Source: Opitutaceae bacterium (GTDB lineage Bacteria > Verrucomicrobiota > Verrucomicrobiia > Opitutales > Opitutaceae). From it: a stretch of 34,980 nt of DNA. How positions within the stretch are numbered: position 1 is the first letter of the stretch; every line of letters starts with the position of its first letter. Below the pieces are notes generated by a model. The model worked only from the letters and a program-made list of their open reading frames with translations. It ran no database searches and was not told the origin of the DNA. Location of the stretch: contig JAEUGZ010000470.1 in assembly GCA_016794725.1 (NCBI GenBank), forward strand, positions 1 to 34,980. The letters run 5' to 3'. Shown in pieces: positions 8,601-15,237 of the stretch. The position numbers were made by a program, and so were the translations under genes.

Positions 8601-8991
8601 CCAGCGCCTCCGGCACGGGCACACCTGCGCGCAGGTACTCGTGGGCGACGAAACGCCAGAGCTGCCAGGCGTCCTTGGGCACGTCTCCAGGATTCCACCA
8701 CGCGTCGGACACCACCTCCGCCGGATCGCGGCCGACCTGCGTCGGCAGAAGAAAACCGCGGTTCTGCAGGTCGGCAAAATGCAGCTGCCCGCCGCGCCGG
8801 ACCAGGTCGCCGAAGAGACGGTCAATGGACTCCAGCGCCCGCAGTTCGGCGGGCCGCAGCGCCCGGCCCAGGCGCCCGGCGAGTTCGTCGCTCCACGCGT
8901 CGCGAAACGTCCGCGCCGAAGGCTTGGACCGTTTGCCGGGCGCGTCGCCCGGCGTCGGTTTGGGCCGGACCGATCGTCGGGCGGAGGCCAC
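5656..8991 (-). CDS. SNF2-family DEAD/DEAH-box helicase
   Basis: 1111 residues starting with GTG at 8989-8991, 17 nt after the glyQS stop, so probably co-transcribed with glyQS. The two RecA-like lobes lie at about residues 640-1110: Q-like LRPYQEEGFRFL, Walker A DDMGLGKT (about 667-674), Walker B DEAQFIKN (about 780), motif III LTGTPIENR, and C-lobe motifs FSQFVGMLELI, GFGLNLTAA, DPWWNPAVEAQA and HRIGQ (about 1057). The first ~640 residues are a poorly conserved extension with no zinc-binding SWIM motif. The protein is a double-stranded-DNA translocase of the bacterial SNF2 class (RapA/HepA-like helicase core), acting in transcription, repair or replication; the exact role cannot be read. 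No ATG suits the N terminus, and the leader before GTG is C-rich. A second SNF2 gene lies at 31334-34102 but has a different N terminus. Confidence 0.92.
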   Translation of the reverse strand: MASARRSVRPKPTPGDAPGKRSKPSARTFRDAWSDELAGRLGRALRPAELRALESIDRLFGDLVRRGGQLHFADLQNRGFLLPTQVGRDPAEVVSDAWWNPGDVPKDAWQLWRFVAHEYLRAGVPVPEALALMADPEATAAAVKRRRLQRELDRWEAWPPHQRVERRPTMKWAAVKDVRLAISEEGAFFLEVRPSHDDPWHPAPIAVLVAIPGLLPKAVRHLSAPEGALMLALAAGLKTQRRTGLGVLQTRRPVPEWLVAAVLSVEEARAAVVLPDGSPWHIEAEPLVYEGVASHDVAERLDLRLVDPHGRPAPTAKRLTNPPEVFYFNAGKIYRGPGPLPATHVSRLAASDPAMRERLLRHGVKVSESQAVAVKTVPLRPVLRVWTSPVTDALALPALLFVHLLARSEDPPCERIWTGRGWTWSEQREPPLRHSGDPIWEFDHRAANAVGAFFADFKLGWDHGHNAWARPLPRVFPEEFLQWRDTLPPGCEIEALGELSGLFGPVVQARMDWSLQPAAGGGRDWFDLQVGLHIDNATLTPAEVALLLRSHGKWVRLREGGWRRVEIQGLGAAGDALERLGLGSAETLAEGRTVSHRLHAVQLLSEAEELASRDRALADELRERARRMAALPPPQLPAGLQATLRPYQEEGFRFLVHLSEQGFGGVLADDMGLGKTVQTLAWMLHLALDKRDESDTSSPGPTGARRPWRALVVCPKSVMHGWVSETARFAPALATAVFSPFAGPGDLTAAGPGIVVANYVQLRLQGAWFQGQTWDAVVLDEAQFIKNPASQTAVIARTLRSRHRLALTGTPIENRLLDLWSLFAFAQPGLLGTQSQFRRSYGEENAAASAQLHRRVRHFILRRTKAQVATDLPSRTEDEIVVTLEGEQRLLYDAELKRARAHLLGVDTDRALDAVRFNVLASLLRLRQICCHPGLIDPSHAALPSAKLDGLVERLEELAEEGHQVLVFSQFVGMLELIRDRLVGAGIRHLMLTGATENRQELVAQFQSDRSQTVFLLSLRAAGFGLNLTAASYVFLYDPWWNPAVEAQAIDRTHRIGQTQPVVAYRLLAENTIEAKIRLLQREKADLASSVVQEESLASVMDLESLRRILE

Positions 8992-9008
8992 GGTGGGGGC
9001 CGGACGGC

Positions 9009-10535
9009 TCAGTACACCTGTTCCTCGAGCAGGGCGAAGAGCTCCGATTCCTGGATACGGCGCTGCTGCATGGAGTCACGCTCGCGGAGGGTGAACGACC
9101 CGTCCTTTTCGATCGTGTCGAAGTCGATGGTGACGCACCACGGCGTGCCGATTTCATCCTGGCGACGGTAGCGCCGGCCGATGGCGCCGCCATCGTCATA
9201 AAACACCGCATAGCGGCGCTGCAGCTTCCTGTAGAGCTCGCGGGCGCGACCGACGAGCGCCTCCTTGTTCTTCAGCAGCGGCAGCACCGCGACCTTCACC
9301 GGGGCGATGCGGGGGCTGAGGCGGAGCACGGTGCGTTTTTCGACCGCGCCCTTGTCGTCCTTGACCTCCTCCTCGGCGTAGGCGGCGCACAGCACCGCGA
9401 GGAAGATGCGGTCGACGCCGACCGCCGGCTCGATCACGTGGGGAACGAATTTCTTCTTCGAAGCCTCGTCAAAGATCTCCTGCGGCTTGCCCGAGGCCTG
9501 CGCGTGCTGGCCGAGGTCGTAGTTGCCGCGGGCCGCGATGCCCCAGAGCTCCTGCACGCCGAAGGGATAGCGGAACATGATGTCCACCGTGCCCTTGGAG
9601 TAGAACGCGAGCTTTTCCTTGGGGTGCGCGTAGAGCGAGAGGTGCGATTCGGGCAGGCCGACCGAGATGAGCCACTGCCGGCACCACTCGATCCACTCCT
9701 GGTGACACTTGGACCAGTCCGCATCCTCGTGAATGAAGTACTCCATCTCCATCTGCTCGAATTCGCGTGAGCGGAAGATGAAGTTGCGGGGCGTGATCTC
9801 GTTGCGGAACGACTTGCCGATTTGGGCGATGCCGAACGGCAGCTTCACCCGGCCCGTGTCGACGACGTTCTTGAAATCCACGAACATGCCCTGGGCCGTC
9901 TCGGGGCGCAGGTACGAGACCGACGACGCGTCGCGCAGGGCGCCGACGTAGGTCTCGAACATCATGTTGAACGCGCGCGGCGGCGTCAGGCTGCCGGGTT
10001 CACCCGTGGCGGGCGACGGCACGAGCACGATTTCCTCGGGCTTGGCCTCGGTCATGTCGCGGGGTTGCACCGGAGCGAGCTGACCCTGAATGCCTTTTTT
10101 GCGCTTGAACAACTCGGCGGCCTCCTGGAGCGCGCCGGTCGTGTTGTCACTTTCGAGCGCCGATACGTAACCGACGGCGTTTCCATCCACCACCACCGGA
10201 GCGAAGAACAGCTGGTCCGCACGGTACCGTTGTTTCGACACTTTGCAGTCGACCAGGGGGTCGGTGAAGCCCTCGACGTGACCCGAGGCCTGCCAGACCT
10301 TCGGATGCATGATGATCGACGTTTCGATGCCGACGATGTCGTCGCGACGCTGCACCATGTCCCGCCACCAGGCGTCGCGGATGTTCTTCTTCAGCTCGAC
10401 GCCGAGGGGACCATAGTCAAAAAACCCGTTCAGACCGCCGTAGATTTCAGACGACGGAAACACGAAGCCACGGCGTTTCGCGAGGGAAACGATGGCCTCC
10501 ATCAGGTTGTCGGGCGTGACGTTCGGCGAGGACAT
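9009..10535 (-). CDS. glyQS: Glycine--tRNA ligase, single-chain (alpha2) type
   Basis: 508 residues, a complete class II aminoacyl-tRNA synthetase that charges tRNA-Gly with glycine in the cytosol. The N terminus has [16 protein letters not shown] and [15 protein letters not shown], diagnostic of the eukaryote/archaeal-like homodimeric GlyRS rather than the bacterial alpha2beta2 GlyQ+GlyS form. Motif 2 is [19 protein letters not shown] (about 240-260) and motif 3 includes [10 protein letters not shown] (about 375). The C-terminal anticodon-binding domain begins at about 400 with [10 protein letters not shown]. The gene is flanked by a small coiled-coil gene upstream and the SNF2 helicase 17 nt downstream. 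No Shine-Dalgarno site is seen before the ATG at 10535. Function is certain. Confidence 0.97.
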   Translation of the reverse strand: MSSPNVTPDNLMEAIVSLAKRRGFVFPSSEIYGGLNGFFDYGPLGVELKKNIRDAWWRDMVQRRDDIVGIETSIIMHPKVWQASGHVEGFTDPLVDCKVSKQRYRADQLFFAPVVVDGNAVGYVSALESDNTTGALQEAAELFKRKKGIQGQLAPVQPRDMTEAKPEEIVLVPSPATGEPGSLTPPRAFNMMFETYVGALRDASSVSYLRPETAQGMFVDFKNVVDTGRVKLPFGIAQIGKSFRNEITPRNFIFRSREFEQMEMEYFIHEDADWSKCHQEWIEWCRQWLISVGLPESHLSLYAHPKEKLAFYSKGTVDIMFRYPFGVQELWGIAARGNYDLGQHAQASGKPQEIFDEASKKKFVPHVIEPAVGVDRIFLAVLCAAYAEEEVKDDKGAVEKRTVLRLSPRIAPVKVAVLPLLKNKEALVGRARELYRKLQRRYAVFYDDGGAIGRRYRRQDEIGTPWCVTIDFDTIEKDGSFTLRERDSMQQRRIQESELFALLEEQVY

Positions 10536-10644
10536 AAGAGTTCGAGGCTAGAGGTTTCCCCTCTCACGGGTCAACTGCGCGGATGCCCAGAGGGCCACGG
10601 TCGAAGCCGAGCCGCCGGATCCGCCAAGGCGTCGGACGGTCGTC

Positions 10645-10926
10645 CTATTCGCGACGCACGCGTTCTTTTTCTTCCTCGCGCTCTTCTTCCAGGCGAGAGC
10701 GTTCGGCGGCGATTTGGGCGCGGACCTTTTCCGCCTCGTCGTACTTGCCGTCGGCCAGCGTTTCCTCGAGCTGCTTTTTCAGAAAGATCTCACGTTCAGC
10801 GATTTTGCCTTTATAGATCGTGTCGATTTCTGCCAGGCGGGCTTTCTTTTCGGGGGTGAGTTTCTTGCCGGAAGTGGGGTCGGACTTATTCAGTCGCTCC
10901 ATCGCGAGTTCGTAGGCGCTCTTCAT
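10645..10926 (-). CDS. Small charged coiled-coil protein, unknown function
   Basis: 93 residues, very rich in Glu, Lys and Arg, predicted helical throughout. Residues 45-65 (FLKKQLEETLADGKYDEAEK) resemble the UVR-type helical hairpin of UvrB/UvrC, a feature used for protein contacts, and the C-terminal third is a continuous acidic/basic coiled coil (ERSRLEEEREEEKERVRRE). No signal peptide or membrane segment is present. The start is 9 nt after the comEC stop, implying coupled expression. I do not recognise the family. Coding is supported by the tight spacing and by a composition unlike that of out-of-frame translations of this GC-rich DNA. Confidence 0.75.
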   Translation of the reverse strand: MKSAYELAMERLNKSDPTSGKKLTPEKKARLAEIDTIYKGKIAEREIFLKKQLEETLADGKYDEAEKVRAQIAAERSRLEEEREEEKERVRRE

Positions 10927-10935
10927 GGTCTCATC

Positions 10936-12588
10936 TCAAGGGACAGGCGTGTACGAGACCAGCACGATCAGCACCAGGCCGGTGTAAACAAAGGGTGGCC
11001 AAAACCCTCCCACGCGGCGGCTCCACCCAAAATGGAAGCCCACCAACAGGAGACCGATCAGGCCGGTCAATGCCACAAACCCCACGGCAGGAGAGGAAAA
11101 CGACGCCACGAGATGCACGCCCGGCTGGTCCGCGAACCAGGCGAGCAGACGCACCACCAGCCAGAGCACGAGGGCGGCACCGTGATTGAAAACCAGGCTC
11201 AGGTGGGTCGCCCCGAGCAAACCGGACACCAGCGACGCCAGTCCGGCCAGGATGGCGATCGAAGCGAGGGGGATCGCGGCGAGATTCGCCACCAATGCCC
11301 CGGGGGTCAGGAGCCCGAAGTAAAGGACGCCGGTCAACGCGCTCATCAGCAGGGTCGAAAGTCCGAGCGCGGCCGTGTTGAGGGATGAGGCGAGGCCGGC
11401 GGCGAGACAATGGTGTTTCCACGACCGGGCCGAGGCGGGAAGCGATCGAAAGGGTATCAACGTGCGGTTCCACGCCTCTCCCAGGGGCAGCCCCAACAAC
11501 AGCAGGGCTCCCACGATGCCGTAACTCATTTGAAAGCTGGCGCTGAACAGCTGCATCGGATCGAACACGAGGACGATCCAGGCGGAGGCCACCCAGGCGG
11601 ACACGGTGCTGCGCGGAAGCCGCAGCACAAAGGCAACCTCGACGAGGAACACCATGAGGAAGGCGCGAAGGGCGGAGGGCGTCCGACCGGTCACATCCAC
11701 GTACAACCACAACAGCACCACGAGCAGGCCAAAGATGGCCCACGGTCGGAGGCGGCACGCCATGAGGAGCCCGTGAAGGGCCATGGCGATGACTCCGATG
11801 TGCATGCCGCTGATCGAAAAGAGGTGCAGCGTACCGGTTTGGGTGAACCAGACCTGCTGCTCCTCGCTCAGCTCCCGCTGCAGGCCCAGGACCATGGCTT
11901 TGAAGATCCCCTCGAGCCGGGGATGAGCCTGCAAACCAAAGCCGAGGATGCGACTCAGCTCACGTTGGGCAGCCTCGCACCAGCGACGGTACGACGTGGC
12001 CTCCTGCACCACCCGAACGGAACGGGCTTGGGTCAGCTTGAAGTTGAGCCCAACGCCGGCAAGGTAGCCGTCAAAGGTGTTTGCGGCCGGAGATTTGGGC
12101 AGCCGTTGCAAGCGACCGACCACTTCGTTCACCTCGGACGGGATCGGACGGGGCCGAAGCCGTGCGAGTCGGGCCGCTACGTAAATCCGTTGTCCCACCA
12201 ACTCGGACGACGGAGCGGCGGCGCGACGAACGACTCCCCAGCCGCTGACTTTGCGCGGATCGGTTCCGGCGGGAAAGAGGCGCTCCCATTCGAGCTCGAT
12301 CCGCACCTCGCGCGGCGGAAGGGTCTCCCACAACGCCAGCCGCGCCCGGGTGAGGGAGTACATGACAAAGCCGGAAAGCGTGAGACTCAGCGCCAATCCC
12401 ACCCACCATCCGCTCCCGCGGATCAGCAGCGATCCCCAACCTGCCACGGTCACGGCCGCGGTCAGGCAGAGACCCAGTAGCCAGCCAGGGGGAGCCCCCG
12501 GAGTGACTTTCGCTAGCGTCAACCCCACGGCCCAGGGGAGAAGAACCCAGAGCAAAGGCGCTCGCTGACCCAGTGTCCGATCCGACAT
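10936..12588 (-). CDS. comEC: ComEC/Rec2-type DNA-uptake channel protein lacking the lactamase domain
   Basis: 550 residues from the ATG at 12586-12588; an in-frame GTG six bases upstream (12594) is an alternative. Two N-terminal membrane helices are followed by a soluble region (about 90-190) matching the DUF4131/OB-like segment. The Competence domain follows, with the signature LHLFSISGMHIGVIA (about 255-268), and about nine further hydrophobic helices. Homologues move single-stranded DNA across the inner membrane during natural transformation. Most ComEC proteins carry a C-terminal metallo-beta-lactamase-like domain of ~250 residues; here the chain ends after the last membrane helix (GLVLIVLVSYTPVP), with no lactamase motifs and a different gene following at once. 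It could be a natural short form whose nuclease-like partner is encoded elsewhere. Confidence 0.9.
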   Translation of the reverse strand: MSDRTLGQRAPLLWVLLPWAVGLTLAKVTPGAPPGWLLGLCLTAAVTVAGWGSLLIRGSGWWVGLALSLTLSGFVMYSLTRARLALWETLPPREVRIELEWERLFPAGTDPRKVSGWGVVRRAAAPSSELVGQRIYVAARLARLRPRPIPSEVNEVVGRLQRLPKSPAANTFDGYLAGVGLNFKLTQARSVRVVQEATSYRRWCEAAQRELSRILGFGLQAHPRLEGIFKAMVLGLQRELSEEQQVWFTQTGTLHLFSISGMHIGVIAMALHGLLMACRLRPWAIFGLLVVLLWLYVDVTGRTPSALRAFLMVFLVEVAFVLRLPRSTVSAWVASAWIVLVFDPMQLFSASFQMSYGIVGALLLLGLPLGEAWNRTLIPFRSLPASARSWKHHCLAAGLASSLNTAALGLSTLLMSALTGVLYFGLLTPGALVANLAAIPLASIAILAGLASLVSGLLGATHLSLVFNHGAALVLWLVVRLLAWFADQPGVHLVASFSSPAVGFVALTGLIGLLLVGFHFGWSRRVGGFWPPFVYTGLVLIVLVSYTPVP

Positions 12589-12749
12589 GCCCACCGTTCA
12601 GACGCACCGACGAGGCAGTGCCAAGACTAATGCAGACGAATTGCTAAAAATACGTGCCCCCTGCTGCCGTTTGCCGAGGTGCCGTCTGCGCAGGAAGGAA
12701 ACGGGCCGACCGAATGCGCCGCTCGCCCGCGCCAGCAACCCAGGACTCC
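12589..12749. other. Non-coding stretch upstream of the hairpin repeats
   Basis: Between the comEC start and the first hairpin repeat unit nothing recognisable was found: no convincing gene, RNA gene or promoter. Together with the repeats (12750-13030) and a further featureless piece (13031-13108), it makes a gap of about 540 bp between divergent comEC and rarA. Confidence 0.5.
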
Positions 12750-13030
12750 AAAATTGGTCTGCCCCTGTTTATGCAACCTCTTGAGATTGCAATAATTAGC
12801 CTGTCCCTTATCATGCAATCTATAGAGATTGCATAAGGCGGGACGCGGCCTCGGTACGTCCACCCCGACTTGGCCCTGTCTCCGGCCTGCGCTTCCCCAC
12901 CGAGGGAAGGTCGTGGCGGCTCCATTCTGTCAAGAGATGCGCAACCCGTAAAGGCTGCCCAAAATTAGCCTGTCCCTTATTGAGCAACCTCGACGGATTG
13001 CAGAAAACGAGCCTGTCCCTTGATTTGGGA
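12750..13030. repeat. Tandem hairpin repeat units (AATTAGCCTGTCCCTTAT family)
   Basis: Four related units of about 43-45 nt: 12750-12792, 12793-12836, 12961-13004 and a truncated one at 13005-13030. Each begins with a variant of AAAATTAGCCTGTCCCTTAT, and the full ones end in a hairpin. Hairpins are TGCAA-CCTCTTGAGA-TTGCA (12772-12791), ATGCAATCT-ATAG-AGATTGCAT (12813-12834, nine perfect pairs) and GCAACC-TCGAC-GGATTGC (12984-13001). The stem differs between units but stays foldable. Sequences of the type AGGGACAGGCTAATT are frequent in bacterial REP/RAYT-associated repeats, but no RAYT transposase is present here. 12837-12960 is an unrelated spacer. Confidence 0.75.
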
Positions 13031-13108
13031 CCGCGGGGACCGTTGAGGTGGAAATCGGGCGGTCCTTTGGCTTTGCGTCGGAGCGGGGATTTTGCGGCCT
13101 TGAGGGGA

Positions 13109-13124
13109 CGGCGTGGGTACGCCG
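13109..13124 (+). promoter_or_regulatory. Perfect hairpin just before the rarA start codon
   Basis: CGGCGT-GGGT-ACGCCG forms a 6-bp GC-rich stem with a 4-nt loop. It ends 3 nt before the preferred ATG (13128-13130), in the space a ribosome would occupy. It may modulate translation of rarA, or be chance in GC-rich DNA. Confidence 0.35.
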
Positions 13125-13127
13125 CGT

Positions 13128-14501
13128 ATGCCCGACGACGACCAAACCGATCTCTTTGGGGCCAGTGAGCCCGTCTCCCCGGCTGCCGGCGAGGGCGCCG
13201 CGGCCACACCGGCGTCGCATCAGCCGCTCGCCGCCCGCATGCGTCCGCGTTCGCTCTCCGAAATCGTTGGACAGGAGCACCTGACCCAGTCTGGCGCCCT
13301 GCTGCCGCGTCTGGTGGCGTCCAACCGCTTTGGATCACTGTTGTTCTACGGGCCGCCGGGTTGTGGGAAAACCAGTTTCGCCGAGGCCATCGCCCGCGAA
13401 ACGGGCAGTCGCTTTGTGCGGGTCAACGCCGTCATGTCCAATGTGGCCGAGCTACGCGAAATCCTCGCTTCCGCGCGCCGGCGCCCGGAAGCCCGCACTC
13501 TGCTCTTCATCGACGAGTTGCATCGATTCAATAAGTCACAGCAGGACCTGCTGCTTCCCGACGTGGAGGAGGGGGTGGTCCGCTTGATTGGGGCCACCAC
13601 CCACAATCCCGGCTTCTACGTCAATCCTCCGCTGCTCTCCCGCAGCCACTTGTTCCGCCTCGAGCCGCTCTCGGCCCACGCCGTTGCGAGCGTGCTGCGC
13701 CGGGCCTTGGGCGACGTCGATCGGGGCCTGGGTTCGCGGTCTGTCACCGCCGATGACACGTTGCTCAAGGATCTGGCGGTGCTCTGCGACGGCGATCTTC
13801 GCCGCGCGCTCAACGCCCTGGAGGTCATCGTGCTCGGCCTGCCCGAAGGGGCTACACTCACGCCCGCCGACATCGAGGTCTTTGCCCGGGAGCGTCGCAT
13901 CCGCTACGATGCCAACGAGGACGAGCACTATGACACCATCTCGGCCTTCATCAAAAGCTGCCGCGGGGGCGATCCGGACGCCGCCCTCTACTGGCTGGCC
14001 AAGATGCTGGCCGGCGGCGAGGACCCCCGCTTCATCGCCCGACGCCTGGTCATTCTCGCCAGCGAGGACGTGGGTCTCGCCGATCCCCAAGCCCTGCCCC
14101 TGACGGTTGCGGCCCACCACGCCTGCGACTTCATCGGCCTGCCCGAGGCAGAACTGACCCTCGCCCACGCCACGCTCTACATTGCCTGCGCCCCAAAGAG
14201 CAACAGTGCCACCTTGGCACTCGGCGAAGCCCACCGAGCGCTGAAGGAAAGGCCGGTGCAACCCGTTCCCTTGCCCCTGCGCGACAAGAGCGGCCAAGCC
14301 AGCAAGCAGGCCGGTCACGGCAAAGGCTACCGCTACTCGCACGATTACCCGGAAGCCATTTCAGGCCAGGACTATCTGACCACCCCTCTCACCCTCTACT
14401 CGCCCAAACCGGTCGGCTGGGAAGCCAAGATCGCCGAGCGTCTCGCACGCTGGCGTGCCCTGAAAGCCGACCTTCGCTCCGACCCAAACCGTGTCCCCTA
14501 G
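13128..14501 (+). CDS. rarA: Replication-associated recombination protein A (RarA/MgsA AAA ATPase)
   Basis: 457 residues. RarA is a cytosolic clamp-loader-like AAA+ ATPase that acts at stalled replication forks. The start at 13128 gives DDQTDLFG near the N terminus, as in family members; a GTG 15 nt upstream is possible but less likely because it lies inside a hairpin. Walker A GPPGCGKT is at about 75-82, and Walker B IDELHRFNKSQQD, a RarA hallmark, is at about 128-140. Sensor 1 GATTHNP and the arginine-finger segment LLSRSHLFRLEPL follow. The C-terminal MgsA tetramerisation region includes DEHYDTISAFIKS and ASEDVGLADPQALPL, and the conserved GYRYSHDYPEA is near the end. Complete and ordinary. 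It is divergent from comEC and followed by a small exported protein gene. Confidence 0.97.
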   Translation: MPDDDQTDLFGASEPVSPAAGEGAAATPASHQPLAARMRPRSLSEIVGQEHLTQSGALLPRLVASNRFGSLLFYGPPGCGKTSFAEAIARETGSRFVRVNAVMSNVAELREILASARRRPEARTLLFIDELHRFNKSQQDLLLPDVEEGVVRLIGATTHNPGFYVNPPLLSRSHLFRLEPLSAHAVASVLRRALGDVDRGLGSRSVTADDTLLKDLAVLCDGDLRRALNALEVIVLGLPEGATLTPADIEVFARERRIRYDANEDEHYDTISAFIKSCRGGDPDAALYWLAKMLAGGEDPRFIARRLVILASEDVGLADPQALPLTVAAHHACDFIGLPEAELTLAHATLYIACAPKSNSATLALGEAHRALKERPVQPVPLPLRDKSGQASKQAGHGKGYRYSHDYPEAISGQDYLTTPLTLYSPKPVGWEAKIAERLARWRALKADLRSDPNRVP

Positions 14502-14632
14502 TTCGGGCGCATGCCTCGCTCGTCTCCACCGCGTCCATTCGCACCGGAGCCCCCCTCCCCCGTCACCCAAACTTCACGGCTTCTTCACGCCGGGGCACTT
14601 GTGCTCACCCTGCATGTCCGTAGGATATCCCC

Positions 14633-15079
14633 ATGACGCTCAGCGCCCCCGTTTTGAAAACGCTGCTGATGGCTGCTTCGCTGGGCATGGTGGTCCCCAT
14701 GCTGGCCCAGTCGACCCCACCCGCCAAACCGCGTGTCACAGCTGGCAAGGACCCCGAAGCCGAACCGGTGCTGCCCGGCGTGTCCGTGGCCCGGGGTGAC
14801 GGGTGGATGTGCCTCTCCATCGAAGGCGGCGCGTTTCGTCTCGGGTTCTACGATGCCGCCAAGAAACCGATTCCCAGCCCGGCCAGCCGCGCCACCGCCC
14901 GGTGGAATCCACCCCTCAAAACCGGGGAAGTCCGCGCCGTGCTCAATCCCACGGGGGACGGTCTGACGCTGCAGTCGAACAAACCGGTGCGTCCTCCTCT
15001 CGTGTTCAAAGTGTACCTGACCTTGCTCAATGACGACGGTGCCGCCCTGGAGTCGCACGTGATCGACTTCAAAGGCTGA
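14633..15079 (+). CDS. Small exported protein, unknown function
   Basis: 148 residues. Residues 1-25 form a signal peptide (LKTLLMAASLGMVVPMLAQ, cleavage after AQ likely). The mature part begins with a proline-rich linker, then about 95 residues of probable beta structure, for example GWMCLSIEGGAFRLGFYDA and PLVFKVYLTLLNDDGAALE. No catalytic motif or anchor was seen, so it is probably a periplasmic beta-sandwich protein. The start is preceded by TAGGA at a distance of 8 nt, one of the better ribosome binding sites in the window. It stands alone between rarA and korA, with a possible terminator after it. I do not recognise the family. Confidence 0.8.
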   Translation: MTLSAPVLKTLLMAASLGMVVPMLAQSTPPAKPRVTAGKDPEAEPVLPGVSVARGDGWMCLSIEGGAFRLGFYDAAKKPIPSPASRATARWNPPLKTGEVRAVLNPTGDGLTLQSNKPVRPPLVFKVYLTLLNDDGAALESHVIDFKG

Positions 15080-15146
15080 CCCCTCCCCCCTACCGGTGTC
15101 TCCCTGCCTGAAACGCGGGTGACCCAACCCAGCCGCTTCTGGCACG

Positions 15147-15162
15147 CGCGGGTTCACCCGCG
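15147..15162. terminator. Candidate hairpin terminator without U-tract
   Basis: CGCGGGT-TC-ACCCGCG is a perfect GC-rich inverted repeat about 70 nt after the small exported gene and 75 nt before korA. It is not followed by a T-run, so Rho-independent termination is uncertain; it could instead protect a 3' end. Confidence 0.35.
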
Positions 15163-15237
15163 TCCGGCTCACCCGCCTCTCATTGCCTTTGACTTGGCAA
15201 GTCGGCGACGCAGGCTCTGTCCCTTACCTCCCCCAAT

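Noticed and set aside
12627..12925. Short minus-strand open frames over the hairpin repeats
   Set aside because: They translate the repeat units (periodic DKGQAN/KQGQTN-like pieces), not a real protein.
15189..15217. TTGACT -35-like hexamer upstream of korA
   Set aside because: Sequence at the expected -10 is AGGCTC, not promoter-like.
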